In this document: piece after piece, positions 41,325 to 50,063 of the stretch | Layout of the letters: every line of letters starts with the position of its first letter | How positions within the stretch are numbered: position 1 is the first letter of the stretch | Origin: an uncultured Lachnospiraceae bacterium | GTDB lineage: Bacteria > Bacillota > Clostridia > Lachnospirales > Lachnospiraceae | Reading direction: 5' to 3' | Assembly: GCA_934352055.1 (NCBI GenBank) | Contig: CAKRJY010000001.1 | Coordinates: 124,001-188,000 of the forward strand | DNA: 64,000 nucleotides | Program-made: the position numbers and the translations under genes | Notes under the pieces: generated by a model | Database searches by the model: none | The model's input: only the letters and a program-made list of their open reading frames with translations | What the model was told of the DNA's origin: nothing

Positions 41325-42104
41325 CTAAACAATCCAAAAGGGTTCTGCAAAGGGCTCTGCCATGACCGCAAGGTCTGGTGTCTGTTCCTGCAACCACTCT
41401 TTCATATAATCCATATATATGTGTTCCACGCCATAATGTCCCGCATCAATAATGACCAGATCTTCTGCCACAGCATCAATGCCGGCGTGATGATCAATAT
41501 CACCTGTAATATAAACATCTGCACGTTTTTGCTTTGCCAGGGCAATCTCGCTTTTTCCGGACCCCGGACATAACGCCACGCGTTTTACTTTGGTATCCGG
41601 ATTTCCAAAAACTTTGACATGCGACAATCCAAAACGATCCCGCACCATCACAGCCATATCCTGTACACACATTTCCTGCGTCAGTTCTCCCACACAGCCT
41701 ATTCCGCGTACACCTTCATTCTCACTTGTCACATCCAGCACTTCTACATCGGTAAGTCCCAGATAGCTTGCCGCCAGATTTCCCATCACACACACGTCAA
41801 AATTTGTATGCATCGCATAATAGGAAATATGATTTTGCACAAGTCCAATGATACGTCTGCCAATAAAATCGTCGGTAGACACATGCTTAATACCACCAAA
41901 AATAAGTGGGTGATGCGTCAAAATCAAATCCGCACCTGCTGCAATGGCATGTTCTAATACTGCATCGGTCAAATCCAATGCCAAATATACTTTATGTATC
42001 TGCTGCTCCCTATCTCCCACAAGCAGTCCGACATTATCCCAATCCAAGGCTTCACTTCTTGGAATCTGATTCTCTAGCTTTTTGATCAGATCTTTTAATT
42101 GCAT
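41325..42104 (-). CDS. Nif3-like dinuclear metal centre protein (YqfO/DUF34)
   Basis: A 259-residue protein with the metal ligands of the family: DLILTHHPLIFGGIKHV, the HTNFDV segment, GSGKSEIALAKQKRADVYITGDIDHH and IIDAGHYGVEHIYM. Nif3 proteins form toroidal hexamers with two metals per subunit; a role in cofactor or GTP cyclohydrolase-like chemistry has been proposed but is not established. Short form without the PII-like insert. Follows trmK by 22 bases, the order known from Bacillus. Confidence 0.93.
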   Translation of the reverse strand: MQLKDLIKKLENQIPRSEALDWDNVGLLVGDREQQIHKVYLALDLTDAVLEHAIAAGADLILTHHPLIFGGIKHVSTDDFIGRRIIGLVQNHISYYAMHTNFDVCVMGNLAASYLGLTDVEVLDVTSENEGVRGIGCVGELTQEMCVQDMAVMVRDRFGLSHVKVFGNPDTKVKRVALCPGSGKSEIALAKQKRADVYITGDIDHHAGIDAVAEDLVIIDAGHYGVEHIYMDYMKEWLQEQTPDLAVMAEPFAEPFWIV

Positions 42105-42126
42105 TGCCAGATCACCTCTATTTCTG

Positions 42127-42834
42127 TTACCACAAACTTTGTTCCACCAGCTGCAAATATGCTTCTACTTCTTTTGTTCTCTGCATAATTGCCGGTGTCT
42201 GTTTCTGTGCTGCCAACTGCTTCAAAACGTCTTTTTGGATTCTTTGCTCCCGCAGCAAATAAGAATGCAACACGGCATGATGCCCCTGCAAAAGCATCGG
42301 TCCAAACAAAAAATCATCATCGGCCGGCTTAGGTCGCTGCACAAATTTCTCCGGTGCATAGCGCACCTTCATCATCGGATAATATTTACCATCCTCTAGA
42401 ATCATATCTTCCTGCAAAAGTTCATAATTCTCAGAAAAAAGAAAACGACGCACCTCTTCCAGCTCCGACTGTGGCTGCAAAATCAGTTCTTTTGCTTTTC
42501 TTGCAGCGCTGCGTCCTTCTGTCAAAATATGTATCACAATACCACCGCCCATGCCGGCAATCAGTATCGTGTCTGTCTCGTCTTCCTTCATCTGTGCCAA
42601 TCCGTCCGAGCGTCTTGTGGCAATTACCGTCTCCAGACCTGCCTCAGCAATATGCGTTTTCGCTGCCAAAAGCGGCCCTTCTCCAATATCCATAGCTATC
42701 GCAGAAGGAATCAGCTTTTGCTGTACCAGATAAATCGGCAAAAAGCCATGGTCGCATCCCACATCGCAAAGGCGGTTTCCCGGCGTGACCATACGCGCCA
42801 GTGCCTCCATGCGCTTTGATAAGTGCACCGCCAT
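42127..42834 (-). CDS. trmK: tRNA (adenine-22-N1)-methyltransferase TrmK
   Basis: Methylates N1 of A22 in tRNA with SAM. A 235-residue protein with LSKRMEALARMVTPGNRLCDVGCDHGFLPIYLVQ (SAM site), the AMDIGEGPLLAA segment, and LIAGMGGGIVIHILTEG, the pattern specific to this family, then a C-terminal coiled coil. Its ATG overlaps the rpoD stop by one base, so the two are translationally coupled. Confidence 0.94.
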   Translation of the reverse strand: MAVHLSKRMEALARMVTPGNRLCDVGCDHGFLPIYLVQQKLIPSAIAMDIGEGPLLAAKTHIAEAGLETVIATRRSDGLAQMKEDETDTILIAGMGGGIVIHILTEGRSAARKAKELILQPQSELEEVRRFLFSENYELLQEDMILEDGKYYPMMKVRYAPEKFVQRPKPADDDFLFGPMLLQGHHAVLHSYLLREQRIQKDVLKQLAAQKQTPAIMQRTKEVEAYLQLVEQSLW

Positions 42835-44075
42835 TACTCTAAGTAATCCTTTAACTTACGGCTGCGGCTTGGATGACGAAGCTTTCTTAATGCTTTGGCT
42901 TCAATCTGACGAATACGTTCACGTGTAACGTTAAATTCCTTACCAACTTCTTCCAAAGTTCTTGCTCTGCCGTCTTCCAGACCAAAACGTAAGATCAATA
43001 CTTTCTGCTCACGTTCTGTCAAAGTTCCAAGCACTTCCTCTAACTGTTCTTTTAACAGTGTAAAAGTTGCTGCATCCGCTGGTACTGGAACATTATCATC
43101 CTGAATAAAGTCTCCCAAATGAGAATCTTCCTCTTCACCAATTGGTGTCTCCAAAGATACCGGCTCCTGCGAAATCTTTAAGATTTCACGCACACGCTCT
43201 ACTGGCATGTCCATCTCTGCTGCGATTTCTTCCGGGGTAGGTTCACGTCCTAACTCCTGCAGCAACTGACGTGAAACACGAATCAGTTTGTTGATGGTTT
43301 CTACCATGTGCACAGGAATACGGATAGTTCTCGCCTGATCGGCAATGGCTCTTGTAATTGCCTGACGAATCCACCATGTCGCATACGTAGAGAACTTGTA
43401 TCCCTTACGATAATCGAATTTTTCTACTGCTTTAATCAGACCTAAGTTACCTTCCTGGATCAAATCGAGGAAAAGCATACCACGTCCCACATAACGTTTT
43501 GCGATAGAAACAACAAGACGAAGGTTTGCCTCAGCCAGACGTTTCTTTGCCTCCTGATCGCCAAGCTCCATACGTTTTGCAAGTTCAATTTCTTCTTCTG
43601 CTGTAAGAAGTGGAACCTTACCAATTTCTTTTAAGTACATACGTACAGGATCTTCTGTACTGATACCATCCGGTACAGACAAATCAATTTTTTCTACTTC
43701 TACGTCATCATCATCCTCTAAGATGATATCGTCATCGTTGTCCTGCAGACGCAGCACATCAATATTGTTTTTCTCTAAGAAATCAAGAATTGCTTCAAAC
43801 TGTTCTGCTGAAAGCTGCAATTCCTTAAAATAATCGCTGATTTCCTGATACTCTAAGACGTTCTTTCTGTCTTTTGCAAGTTCTAATAATTCAGCCAGCT
43901 TCTTTTGAAATGCTGCTTTCTTTGTGTCGTCAGACTTTGCATTTTCTGCGCCATCTGCTTTTTTACTGCTCTTCTTTGCAGTACTTTTCTTTGTGGTTGT
44001 CTTTTTTTCTTTCGCTTTTACGCTTTCTTCTACCACTTCTTGTGTTTCTACTGTGCTTTCGCTTTTTTTCGCCAT
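42834..44075 (-). CDS. rpoD: Primary sigma factor RpoD (SigA)
   Basis: The housekeeping sigma factor. The 413-residue protein has a very lysine/serine/threonine-rich N-terminal 35 residues, region 1.1 (about 55-100), an acidic stretch, region 1.2 (DPVRMYLKEIGKVPLL), region 2 (EANLRLVVSIAKRYVGRGM, EKFDYRKGYKFSTYATWWIRQ) , region 3, and region 4 with the helix-turn-helix LEEVGKEFNVTRERIRQIEAKALRKL. The start at 44075 has AGAGG 8 bases before it. It lies 29 bases behind dnaG, the classical macromolecular synthesis order. Confidence 0.98.
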   Translation of the reverse strand: MAKKSESTVETQEVVEESVKAKEKKTTTKKSTAKKSSKKADGAENAKSDDTKKAAFQKKLAELLELAKDRKNVLEYQEISDYFKELQLSAEQFEAILDFLEKNNIDVLRLQDNDDDIILEDDDDVEVEKIDLSVPDGISTEDPVRMYLKEIGKVPLLTAEEEIELAKRMELGDQEAKKRLAEANLRLVVSIAKRYVGRGMLFLDLIQEGNLGLIKAVEKFDYRKGYKFSTYATWWIRQAITRAIADQARTIRIPVHMVETINKLIRVSRQLLQELGREPTPEEIAAEMDMPVERVREILKISQEPVSLETPIGEEEDSHLGDFIQDDNVPVPADAATFTLLKEQLEEVLGTLTEREQKVLILRFGLEDGRARTLEEVGKEFNVTRERIRQIEAKALRKLRHPSRSRKLKDYLE

Positions 44076-44104
44076 TTTTACATCCTCTCTCATGTATTTT
44101 GCCC

Positions 44105-45892
44105 TTAATTAAAGGAAATATGCAGTTTCTCCAGTTCCTGAAGCCTGCGCTTATCATCTATAATTTGTTTCAGACCATTCATATCCGTAGGATCTAAATT
44201 ACGTCTTCTTTGCTCCATACTGTTTTGCTTGATGCGAACAACCGTCTCCCTTATTGCCTTTTCCCAATCTGCATCGGTATTTACGCCTTGTACGCTGGTA
44301 TTAAAAATCTCTGCCACCTGCCTCTGACTATCTTCGTCAGAAAAAAGGCTTACGATGCGCGCCGGATTCAGCTCGCTTCCCTCTGCAAATTGCTGAAACA
44401 ATTCTTTTGCCACTGTCGCATAGATGCCTTCGGTAAAATCCTCAGCCTCGACATAATCCCGAATTGCCGTATAAATCTGCGGTCGTTCTACCAGCCATGT
44501 CAACAGCAACCGTTGTGATTGCATCATGCCATCCTCGCGTGTCTTTTTCTTTTGCACACCCGATTTTAGCTTCGTCGGTTCCGGCTCGTTTATGATGCCT
44601 CCCTTGGTGCCTAAGTTGTGCACCATCTGTCGCATATTTTCATATCCCACCTGATAACGCGACGCAACCGCTTCAATGTAGTTGTTGCGTTCCAGTTCTT
44701 CCGGGAAAGCCAGAATCCGTTTTGCCACTTCATAATAAAAAGCACTTTTGCTCTCCGGGTCTTTCATATCGTAATCGCGTTCCAGGATGCGAATGGTAAA
44801 CATAAAACTGTTTTCAGCTTCATCAATCCTGCGTTGGTATTCTTCTGCCCCCAATGCCTTGATAAATTCATCCGGGTCTTTATGCGGACTCATGTTAATC
44901 ACCTTACAGGTAATACCGGCTTCTTTTAAAATCGGTATTGCACGAAGTGCCGCCTTTACGCCCGCGCCATCAGAGTCATAGCTTAAATAAACATCTTTTC
45001 CATAACGCCGGATCATATTCGCATGCCCACTTGTAAGTGCCGTTCCAAGCGATGCAATGGCATTATCAAATCCCGCCTGATGCAGTGCAATAACATCCAT
45101 ATATCCTTCGCACAAAATAAACTGGTTTTTCTTTGTACGTCTTGCAAGCTGCAAGCCATATAGGGTACGGCTCTTATTGAAAATCATGGTTTCCGGGGAG
45201 TTTAGATACTTTGGTTCTCCCTCGCCCATGACTCGACCGCCAAACGCCACCACTTTATTGTTGGCATCCATAATTGGAAACATGGCACGATTCCAGAATT
45301 TATCATGTGCCCCTCTTGCTTCATCGATGGTCACAAGACCACTGTCTTTTAATATTTCGTCCGTATAGCCTTTTTTCCGCAAATACTGATAAAGATCGTT
45401 GCTATACTTATCCGCATAACCAAGACCAAACTTTTGCATCGTCTCCGGGGACAACTCTCTCTTGGAAAAATACTGATACGCCTGTTTTCCTTTTTCGTTG
45501 CGCAGCAGCATGTAAAAATATTTTGCTGCCTCTTTGTTGATTTCAAACAACTGGTTGCGCTTATCTGCTTCGCGTCTTGCCTCCGAGGTCATCTCCTGCT
45601 TCGGAAGCTCAATTCCGGCACGATCCGCAAGTGCCTCCATCGCCTCCGAAAAGGTAAAATTTTCATATTCCATCAGAAACGTAAAGACATTGCCGCCAGC
45701 GCCACAGCCAAAACAATAATACATCTGCTTCGACGGTGTCACAGAAAACGAGCCTGTTTTTTCACTATGAAAAGGACAAAGTCCAAAGTAGGACGAGCCT
45801 TTTTTTTGTAAATGAACATATTGTGATATCACATCGACGATGTCGTTTCGCGAACGCACCTCCTCGATGGTATCGTTGTCATAATACGGCAT
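44105..45892 (-). CDS. dnaG: DNA primase
   Basis: Makes RNA primers for replication. The 595-residue protein has the N-terminal zinc domain (CPFHSEKTGSFSV, YYCFGCGAGGNVFTF, with Cys, His, Cys, Cys), the catalytic core with FGGRVMGEGEPKYLNSPET, the TOPRIM domain (ILCEGYMDVIALHQAGF and YLSYDSDGAG, with Glu and Asp-x-Asp), and a C-terminal DnaB-binding part. GGCGG/GAGG ribosome site. First gene of the dnaG-rpoD-trmK-nif3-kinase block. Confidence 0.97.
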   Translation of the reverse strand: MPYYDNDTIEEVRSRNDIVDVISQYVHLQKKGSSYFGLCPFHSEKTGSFSVTPSKQMYYCFGCGAGGNVFTFLMEYENFTFSEAMEALADRAGIELPKQEMTSEARREADKRNQLFEINKEAAKYFYMLLRNEKGKQAYQYFSKRELSPETMQKFGLGYADKYSNDLYQYLRKKGYTDEILKDSGLVTIDEARGAHDKFWNRAMFPIMDANNKVVAFGGRVMGEGEPKYLNSPETMIFNKSRTLYGLQLARRTKKNQFILCEGYMDVIALHQAGFDNAIASLGTALTSGHANMIRRYGKDVYLSYDSDGAGVKAALRAIPILKEAGITCKVINMSPHKDPDEFIKALGAEEYQRRIDEAENSFMFTIRILERDYDMKDPESKSAFYYEVAKRILAFPEELERNNYIEAVASRYQVGYENMRQMVHNLGTKGGIINEPEPTKLKSGVQKKKTREDGMMQSQRLLLTWLVERPQIYTAIRDYVEAEDFTEGIYATVAKELFQQFAEGSELNPARIVSLFSDEDSQRQVAEIFNTSVQGVNTDADWEKAIRETVVRIKQNSMEQRRRNLDPTDMNGLKQIIDDKRRLQELEKLHISFN

Positions 45893-45919
45893 TTCTCCGC
45901 CTCTTTCTATTTCATGTGT

Positions 45920-46023
45920 CTAAGTTGCTTTCGGTCATGCACATTGCATGACCTCGTAAGGATGTTCTGTTCGTTAAGTTCATCCTTCGCTGGCGCTCGG
46001 ATTCACTAAGTTGCTTTCGGTCA
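45920..46023. repeat. 18-bp direct repeats with hairpins between dgt and dnaG
   Basis: CTAAGTTGCTTTCGGTCA occurs at 45920-45937 and again at 46006-46023, the second copy including the dgt stop codon. Between them stand a perfect 9-bp hairpin GGTCATGCA-CAT-TGCATGACC (45933-45953) and a stem AAGGATG/CATCCTT around TTCTGTTCGTTAAGTT. A related copy lies behind uxuB at 56263-56294. Confidence 0.8.
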
Positions 46024-47073
46024 ATACCCATCGACCTGCCATGAGACAGGCATAAAGAATTCGTTAAATTTGGTGACGGCATATTGATCCGTCATTCCTG
46101 CAATATAATCGCAGATTACACGATCTTTCGCTTCGTTCCCCTGCTCGATCATGCGCACATACTTCATCGGCAACTGATCCATATGCTCTGTATAGTATTC
46201 AAACAGCTGGCTCAACATACGCTGCGCCTTAATTTCCTCTGCCTTTGCAACCGGATTTTGATATACGTTGGAAAACATAAATTTTCGCAAGTCATACATT
46301 GCCTGTTCCATCTCCGCAGACATGGCAATCGGTTCTAGATCATTACGGCATTCTTTATCCATCACATCAATGTTGTGAAGACTGCTCATAATCACATCAT
46401 GAATCAGATTGTCCAGTCTCTCTCTCGATGAATGGCCTAACGTATTGCGCAATTCTTTTGGTATGTCATCTTCTGTCAGAATCAAGCCACGAATTGCATC
46501 ATCAATATCATGATTAATATAAGCGATTTTGTCCGACAAACGGACAATTTTTCCTTCTGGCGTCGCCGGTACAGTACTGGTCTGGTGGTTGCGTATACCA
46601 TCACGCACTTCCCATGTCAGATTCAATCCCTCGCCATCTTTTTCCAAGTGTTCTACAATACGCACACTTTGTTCACTATGTATAAAGCCACCTTTACACA
46701 ACTTGTTCAAGGTGCGCTCTCCCGCATGTCCAAACGGTGTGTGCCCCAAATCATGCCCCAGTGCAATTGCCTCCACCAAATCCTCGTTCAGCCGGAGTGC
46801 CTTACCAATGGTTCTGGCATTCTGGGATACTTCAAGCGTATGCGACATACGTGTACGATAATGGTCCCCTTTTGGTGTCAAAAAAACCTGCGTCTTATTT
46901 TTCAATCGTCGGAACGACTTGCAATGCAGGATGCGGTCACGATCTCGTTGAAAGACCGGACGAATATCACACTGCGGTTCCTCCCGGTCACGCCCCTTGG
47001 AATTTTCGCTCAAAGTGGCATAAGGACTCAAGTTTTCACGCTCCATATCCTCAATGGTTTCTCTTATGGTCAT
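46021..47073 (-). CDS. dgt: Deoxyguanosinetriphosphate triphosphohydrolase (dGTPase family)
   Basis: HD-domain enzyme that splits dNTPs to deoxynucleoside and triphosphate. The protein of about 350 residues has the opening SPYATLSENSKGRDREEPQC, then FQRDRDRILHCKSFRRLKNKTQVF, the metal motif HTLEVSQNARTIG with GHDLGHTPFGHAGE (H...HD...), and a lower HD partner Asp in IAYINHDIDDAIRG. Start: a second ATG at 47073 has AAAGG 8 bases before it; the ATG at 47079 is too close to the site. It lies upstream of dnaG, a common arrangement in Clostridia. Confidence 0.95.
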   Translation of the reverse strand: MTIRETIEDMERENLSPYATLSENSKGRDREEPQCDIRPVFQRDRDRILHCKSFRRLKNKTQVFLTPKGDHYRTRMSHTLEVSQNARTIGKALRLNEDLVEAIALGHDLGHTPFGHAGERTLNKLCKGGFIHSEQSVRIVEHLEKDGEGLNLTWEVRDGIRNHQTSTVPATPEGKIVRLSDKIAYINHDIDDAIRGLILTEDDIPKELRNTLGHSSRERLDNLIHDVIMSSLHNIDVMDKECRNDLEPIAMSAEMEQAMYDLRKFMFSNVYQNPVAKAEEIKAQRMLSQLFEYYTEHMDQLPMKYVRMIEQGNEAKDRVICDYIAGMTDQYAVTKFNEFFMPVSWQVDGY

Positions 47074-47156
47074 GGTCATGTCCTTTCCAAAATAAACACT
47101 CTCTTATATTCTATTACGCATCCATCCGCTTTTTCCTTTTTTAGGGACGTTCCGTA

Positions 47157-47699
47157 CTACAGCAGGGCGCTAATCTTGTGAAACATAAGAAGGAAGTCCT
47201 CTTCCACATCCTCAAAAGGCCTTGTACTAAATGCTGGTCTTGTCAAAATTTCATGCTCCGGAATATCTAACTCTTCATTCATAAAACATTTAAATTCATG
47301 AAAAAGCATGGCATCATCCACTGACTTGATCTGTGCCATTTCTTCCTCTGATGGGCACTGCCCCAAAAACTTTTCAAAGATCATATTTTGCAGCTTCTCT
47401 TCTGCTTCCAAATACTCCGGCATATGTTGCTTGAGAGGTCTTGTAATATCTGCCATATAGGCTTCGCTCCCATCGTGCAGTAAGCATCCCAAAACCACGG
47501 CAGCACTATAGCCGCGCTCCAATGCCTCATACGCGCACTCTACACAGTGTTGACCGACCGAATAAAACTGACTAAAATGTCCGTTTGCACGTGTCATAAG
47601 TGATAACGCATGTGCAATATCATTGATATCAATATCCTCCATCTTTGGTTCCATAATCGTAAAATGTTTTTTTGTGTATGTTGTAATATAATCCTGCAT
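47157..47699 (-). CDS. HD-domain phosphohydrolase (YfbR/5'-nucleotidase-like)
   Basis: A 180-residue protein with HD-domain metal ligands spread as in YfbR-type enzymes: RANGHFSQFYSVGQHCVECAYEAL (first His), GCLLHDGSEAYMADI (HD pair) and a late Asp in IKSVDDAMLFHE. Characterised relatives dephosphorylate deoxynucleoside monophosphates; a nucleotide role would suit the neighbouring dgt gene, but this is inference. Its start lies beside a 10-bp hairpin (47738-47774). Confidence 0.85.
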   Translation of the reverse strand: MQDYITTYTKKHFTIMEPKMEDIDINDIAHALSLMTRANGHFSQFYSVGQHCVECAYEALERGYSAAVVLGCLLHDGSEAYMADITRPLKQHMPEYLEAEEKLQNMIFEKFLGQCPSEEEMAQIKSVDDAMLFHEFKCFMNEELDIPEHEILTRPAFSTRPFEDVEEDFLLMFHKISALL

Positions 47700-47737
47700 T
47701 GCTTATCCGTCCTCTTTTATATCATGCCTCTCACACA

Positions 47738-47774
47738 GAGACGAGATACGCTCTGTGACTGCGAATCTCGTCTC
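47738..47774. repeat. Inverted repeat upstream of the HD hydrolase gene
   Basis: Perfect arms GAGACGAGAT (47738-47747) and ATCTCGTCTC (47765-47774), loop of 17. There is no T-run on either side, so a terminator is unlikely; an operator or leader hairpin is possible. The rest of the interval 47775-47940 is A/T-rich with a weak stem near 47790-47835. Confidence 0.6.
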
Positions 47775-47940
47775 TATAACAAAAAAGAAAAACCTCACCG
47801 CAATGTGTCAGATTTTTCTTCTTCGCGGCACTCTTCATTTTGAGATATATTCTATCATATATCCTATGTAAAAATGTGCCAAATTATCCTATAAATCATG
47901 CATTATTTTGTTTTCAAAAATGCATAATCTCTTATTTTAC

Positions 47941-48570
47941 TTACGCTAAAAAAGATTTCAGTTCGCGATAAACCGAACAGACTGGAAGCCCCATAACATT
48001 GCTATAACTTCCTTCAATCCCAATAATATGCTTCGCAAAAATGCCTTGTATTCCATATGCGCCGGCCTTATCCATTGATTCCTTCGTTGCCACATAATCT
48101 GCAATTTCCTTGTCAGAAAGGGAGGCAACATGTACATCCGTACATTCGTAAAAAGTCTTTGTCTCTTCTTTTGCAATCAATGTCACTCCGGTAAAAACCT
48201 GATGGACGCGACCGGATAAAAGACGTAACATATGCGCGGCATCTGCCTCGTCTTTTGGCTTTCCAAGAATACAGAATCCTTCTGCCAGTAGCCCTTCTTC
48301 TCTTACTTCGTTTGCATTTTTCATCTCTGATGTTCTGGCACAAACAATGGTATCTGCACCAAGCACCACCGACGTTTCTTTTTCTTCATCTGTTAATGTA
48401 TCCCATACCGCCTGCGCCTTAATCTTTGACAATTCCTGTGCGATATCTTCCGATTCCGTAGCCTGTGTGACTTCTTCTGCGCCGCTGGTTCGCACTTCAA
48501 AACAAATTCCAATCTGCTCTAACAATTCTTTTCTTCTTGGCGATGATGACGCTAAAATGATATGTTTCAT
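47941..48570 (-). CDS. maf: Maf family nucleotide pyrophosphatase
   Basis: Maf proteins hydrolyse non-canonical nucleoside triphosphates (dTTP, UTP, m5U and others) and are linked with arrest of septation. The 209-residue protein has LASSSPRRKELLEQIG, VVLGADTIVCA, the GKPKDEADAAHMLRLLSGRVHQVFTGV segment, DKAGAYGIQG and GSYSNVMGLPV. An insertion of about 15 residues follows the catalytic AD (SEMKNANEVREEG), a small variation. The gene is monocistronic. Confidence 0.96.
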   Translation of the reverse strand: MKHIILASSSPRRKELLEQIGICFEVRTSGAEEVTQATESEDIAQELSKIKAQAVWDTLTDEEKETSVVLGADTIVCARTSEMKNANEVREEGLLAEGFCILGKPKDEADAAHMLRLLSGRVHQVFTGVTLIAKEETKTFYECTDVHVASLSDKEIADYVATKESMDKAGAYGIQGIFAKHIIGIEGSYSNVMGLPVCSVYRELKSFLA

Positions 48571-48656
48571 CTTTTCATTTATCCCCTTATCTTTTTTTGT
48601 TCGGATTAATCATAATCTATTCCCACATGCTTTTCAACGATTCTTGCCCATAAAAT

Positions 48657-48696
48657 GAGGTCGCAGGGAAATGATTTCTCAAATCCCTGCGACCTC
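48657..48696 (-). terminator. Terminator of the Rpn-type nuclease gene
   Basis: Perfect 13-bp arms GAGGTCGCAGGGA (48657-48669) and TCCCTGCGACCTC (48684-48696) with a 14-base loop and a short T-rich exit on the minus strand, 6 bases after the stop at 48703. Confidence 0.85.
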
Positions 48697-48702
48697 TACT
48701 TA

Positions 48703-49641
48703 CTACACTTCTTGTGAATACAATTCCTTATAAATGGCATCTACATCATAATCTGGTGCATATTTCTTACCAACATCATAAACTCTTTGGACTTCGGCAA
48801 CATCCAGATCAAAGAGTTCTGCTATCTGACTCGTACTTTTTCCTCGTTCTATCTGGTGCATGATCACAGAAATCATCTGCTGTCTGCGTCCTTCTTCATG
48901 GTATATTCTCTTCAGTAGTTCTTTTTCTTCATATGCTCTCATATAACTCAGTCCTACCTTTCTGTTATCTTTTATCTGAGATACCATGCTCTGTAATTCA
49001 CGCAAGTCTTCCGTCACTGCATTTTCATCTGTGGACTCTTCAAAATATGTAAGAAATTTCTGCAAATCCTCAGAGTAATTCCCAACGCTCCCCTTCGTAT
49101 ATAAGAAAATTGTCATCGCTCCATCCTCATATTCCATATCCGGTTGCTCGACGCAATAATTCTTAATTGTATAAACCATCCGGTTATATCCAAAAGGATC
49201 AAATGGCGTAATGAAAATCACATATACTTTTTTTAGTTTTCGATAATCCTCTCCACTAGGAAGTGCTGCATTATCAATCTTCGCATGGTAAAACCGAACC
49301 CGCTTAGGGAGTCCTTCTACTGATATTGTATCATGATTTTTCTCAGGTTCAATATCAAAAATCGAAGAATCATCCTCGATAATCTGCGCCATTTCTTCTG
49401 TTTGCCCATCGGCACTTATCGTCTCCTCAATATACACATCCAATCTGGCGCCGTGCATATCGGTGTCCACCCCATAAAATACCTTTTGTGGTGTAATCTG
49501 AATATCCGCGATTTCTTTTCCCAAGATAAGTTTAATCAACTTCCTCGAAAAGGGAATGCCTACGTCTGGGTCCGTCATCATGGCACCAAACAAAAAGTTG
49601 TCAATCAGACTTAAGTCCTGCAAAGTTTTCTTTTGCTTCAT
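48703..49641 (-). CDS. Rpn-family recombination-promoting nuclease / PD-(D/E)XK transposase-like protein
   Basis: A 312-residue member of the PD-(D/E)XK nuclease family often annotated as putative transposase. Seen: LIDNFLFGAMMTDPDVGIPF, the active-site region DTDMHGARLDVYIEE (Asp of the nuclease core), then RVRFYHAKID, KKVYVIFITPFDPFG and a helical C-terminus ending with an HTH-like stretch (GKSTSQIAELFDLDVAEVQRVYDV). E. coli Rpn relatives nick DNA and promote recA-independent recombination; whether this one moves is unknown. These genes are common and often multi-copy in Lachnospiraceae. Own terminator; no terminal repeats seen around it. Confidence 0.8.
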   Translation of the reverse strand: MKQKKTLQDLSLIDNFLFGAMMTDPDVGIPFSRKLIKLILGKEIADIQITPQKVFYGVDTDMHGARLDVYIEETISADGQTEEMAQIIEDDSSIFDIEPEKNHDTISVEGLPKRVRFYHAKIDNAALPSGEDYRKLKKVYVIFITPFDPFGYNRMVYTIKNYCVEQPDMEYEDGAMTIFLYTKGSVGNYSEDLQKFLTYFEESTDENAVTEDLRELQSMVSQIKDNRKVGLSYMRAYEEKELLKRIYHEEGRRQQMISVIMHQIERGKSTSQIAELFDLDVAEVQRVYDVGKKYAPDYDVDAIYKELYSQEV

Positions 49642-49774
49642 AATGCCTCTCTTTCCGGCAGCACAAGATAGTAAAATCGACCTGTCTGCCTAAACATAAA
49701 ATTGTACATATACATTCATGGGAACATTGGTCGAACTGACCGGAGAATTCCTAGAAAGTGCATCTAGCATAACA

Positions 49775-49801
49775 AAGTGGCTTGTAAATTGCAAGCCACT
49801 T
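49775..49801. repeat. Hairpin upstream of tRNA-Leu
   Basis: Perfect arms AAGTGGCTTG (49775-49784) and CAAGCCACTT (49792-49801), loop of seven. There is no T-run. It lies between the divergent Rpn gene and the tRNA promoter; nothing else is seen in the interval 49642-49850. Confidence 0.55.
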
Positions 49802-49853
49802 GAAGAAAAATATGTTTGTGTACAAAATCACAAAATTAAATTGCAAAAAGTTG

Positions 49854-49882
49854 TTGACATCCTTCATACATTTTGATATTAT
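49854..49882 (+). promoter_or_regulatory. Promoter of tRNA-Leu
   Basis: TTGACA (49854-49859), 17-base spacer, TATTAT (49877-49882), 24 bases before the mature tRNA. Near consensus. Confidence 0.88.
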
Positions 49883-49906
49883 TATCAAGTCGTCGCGAGA
49901 TGATAT

Positions 49907-49991
49907 GCGGAAGTGTCGGAACTGGCAGACGAGCAAGACTAAGGATCTTGTGTTCATTGCGAACGTGTGGGTTCAAGTCCCATCTTCCGCA
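49907..49991 (+). tRNA. tRNA-Leu (anticodon AAG)
   Basis: An 85-base class II tRNA: acceptor GCGGAAG/CTTCCGC, anticodon stem CAAGA/TCTTG with loop CTAAGGA giving anticodon AAG, long variable arm with GTTC/GAAC stem, T-arm TGGG-GTTCAAG-CCCA type, discriminator A, CCA not encoded. A34 must probably be deaminated to inosine for CUU/CUC/CUA reading; this is uncommon in bacteria, where A34 is normally limited to tRNA-Arg(ACG). Monocistronic, with consensus promoter and terminator. Confidence 0.93.
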
Positions 49992-50005
49992 TTCTTTAAT
50001 AAAGT

Positions 50006-50041
50006 AGGAAGCCTGATAATTCAAGGCTTCCTGCTTTTTTG
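50006..50041 (+). terminator. Terminator of tRNA-Leu
   Basis: Stem AGGAAGCCT (50006-50014) with AGGCTTCCT (50024-50032), loop of nine, then a run of T from 50034. Confidence 0.93.
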
Positions 50042-50063
50042 TTTGTACAAACACTCATCAAGC

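Noticed and set aside
47790..47850. Terminator for maf
   Set aside because: Only a 5-bp GC stem with a large loop precedes the T-rich stretch; too weak to call.
48703..49641. Insertion sequence around the Rpn-type gene
   Set aside because: No terminal inverted repeats or target duplication could be found, and the protein family is not a standard IS transposase.
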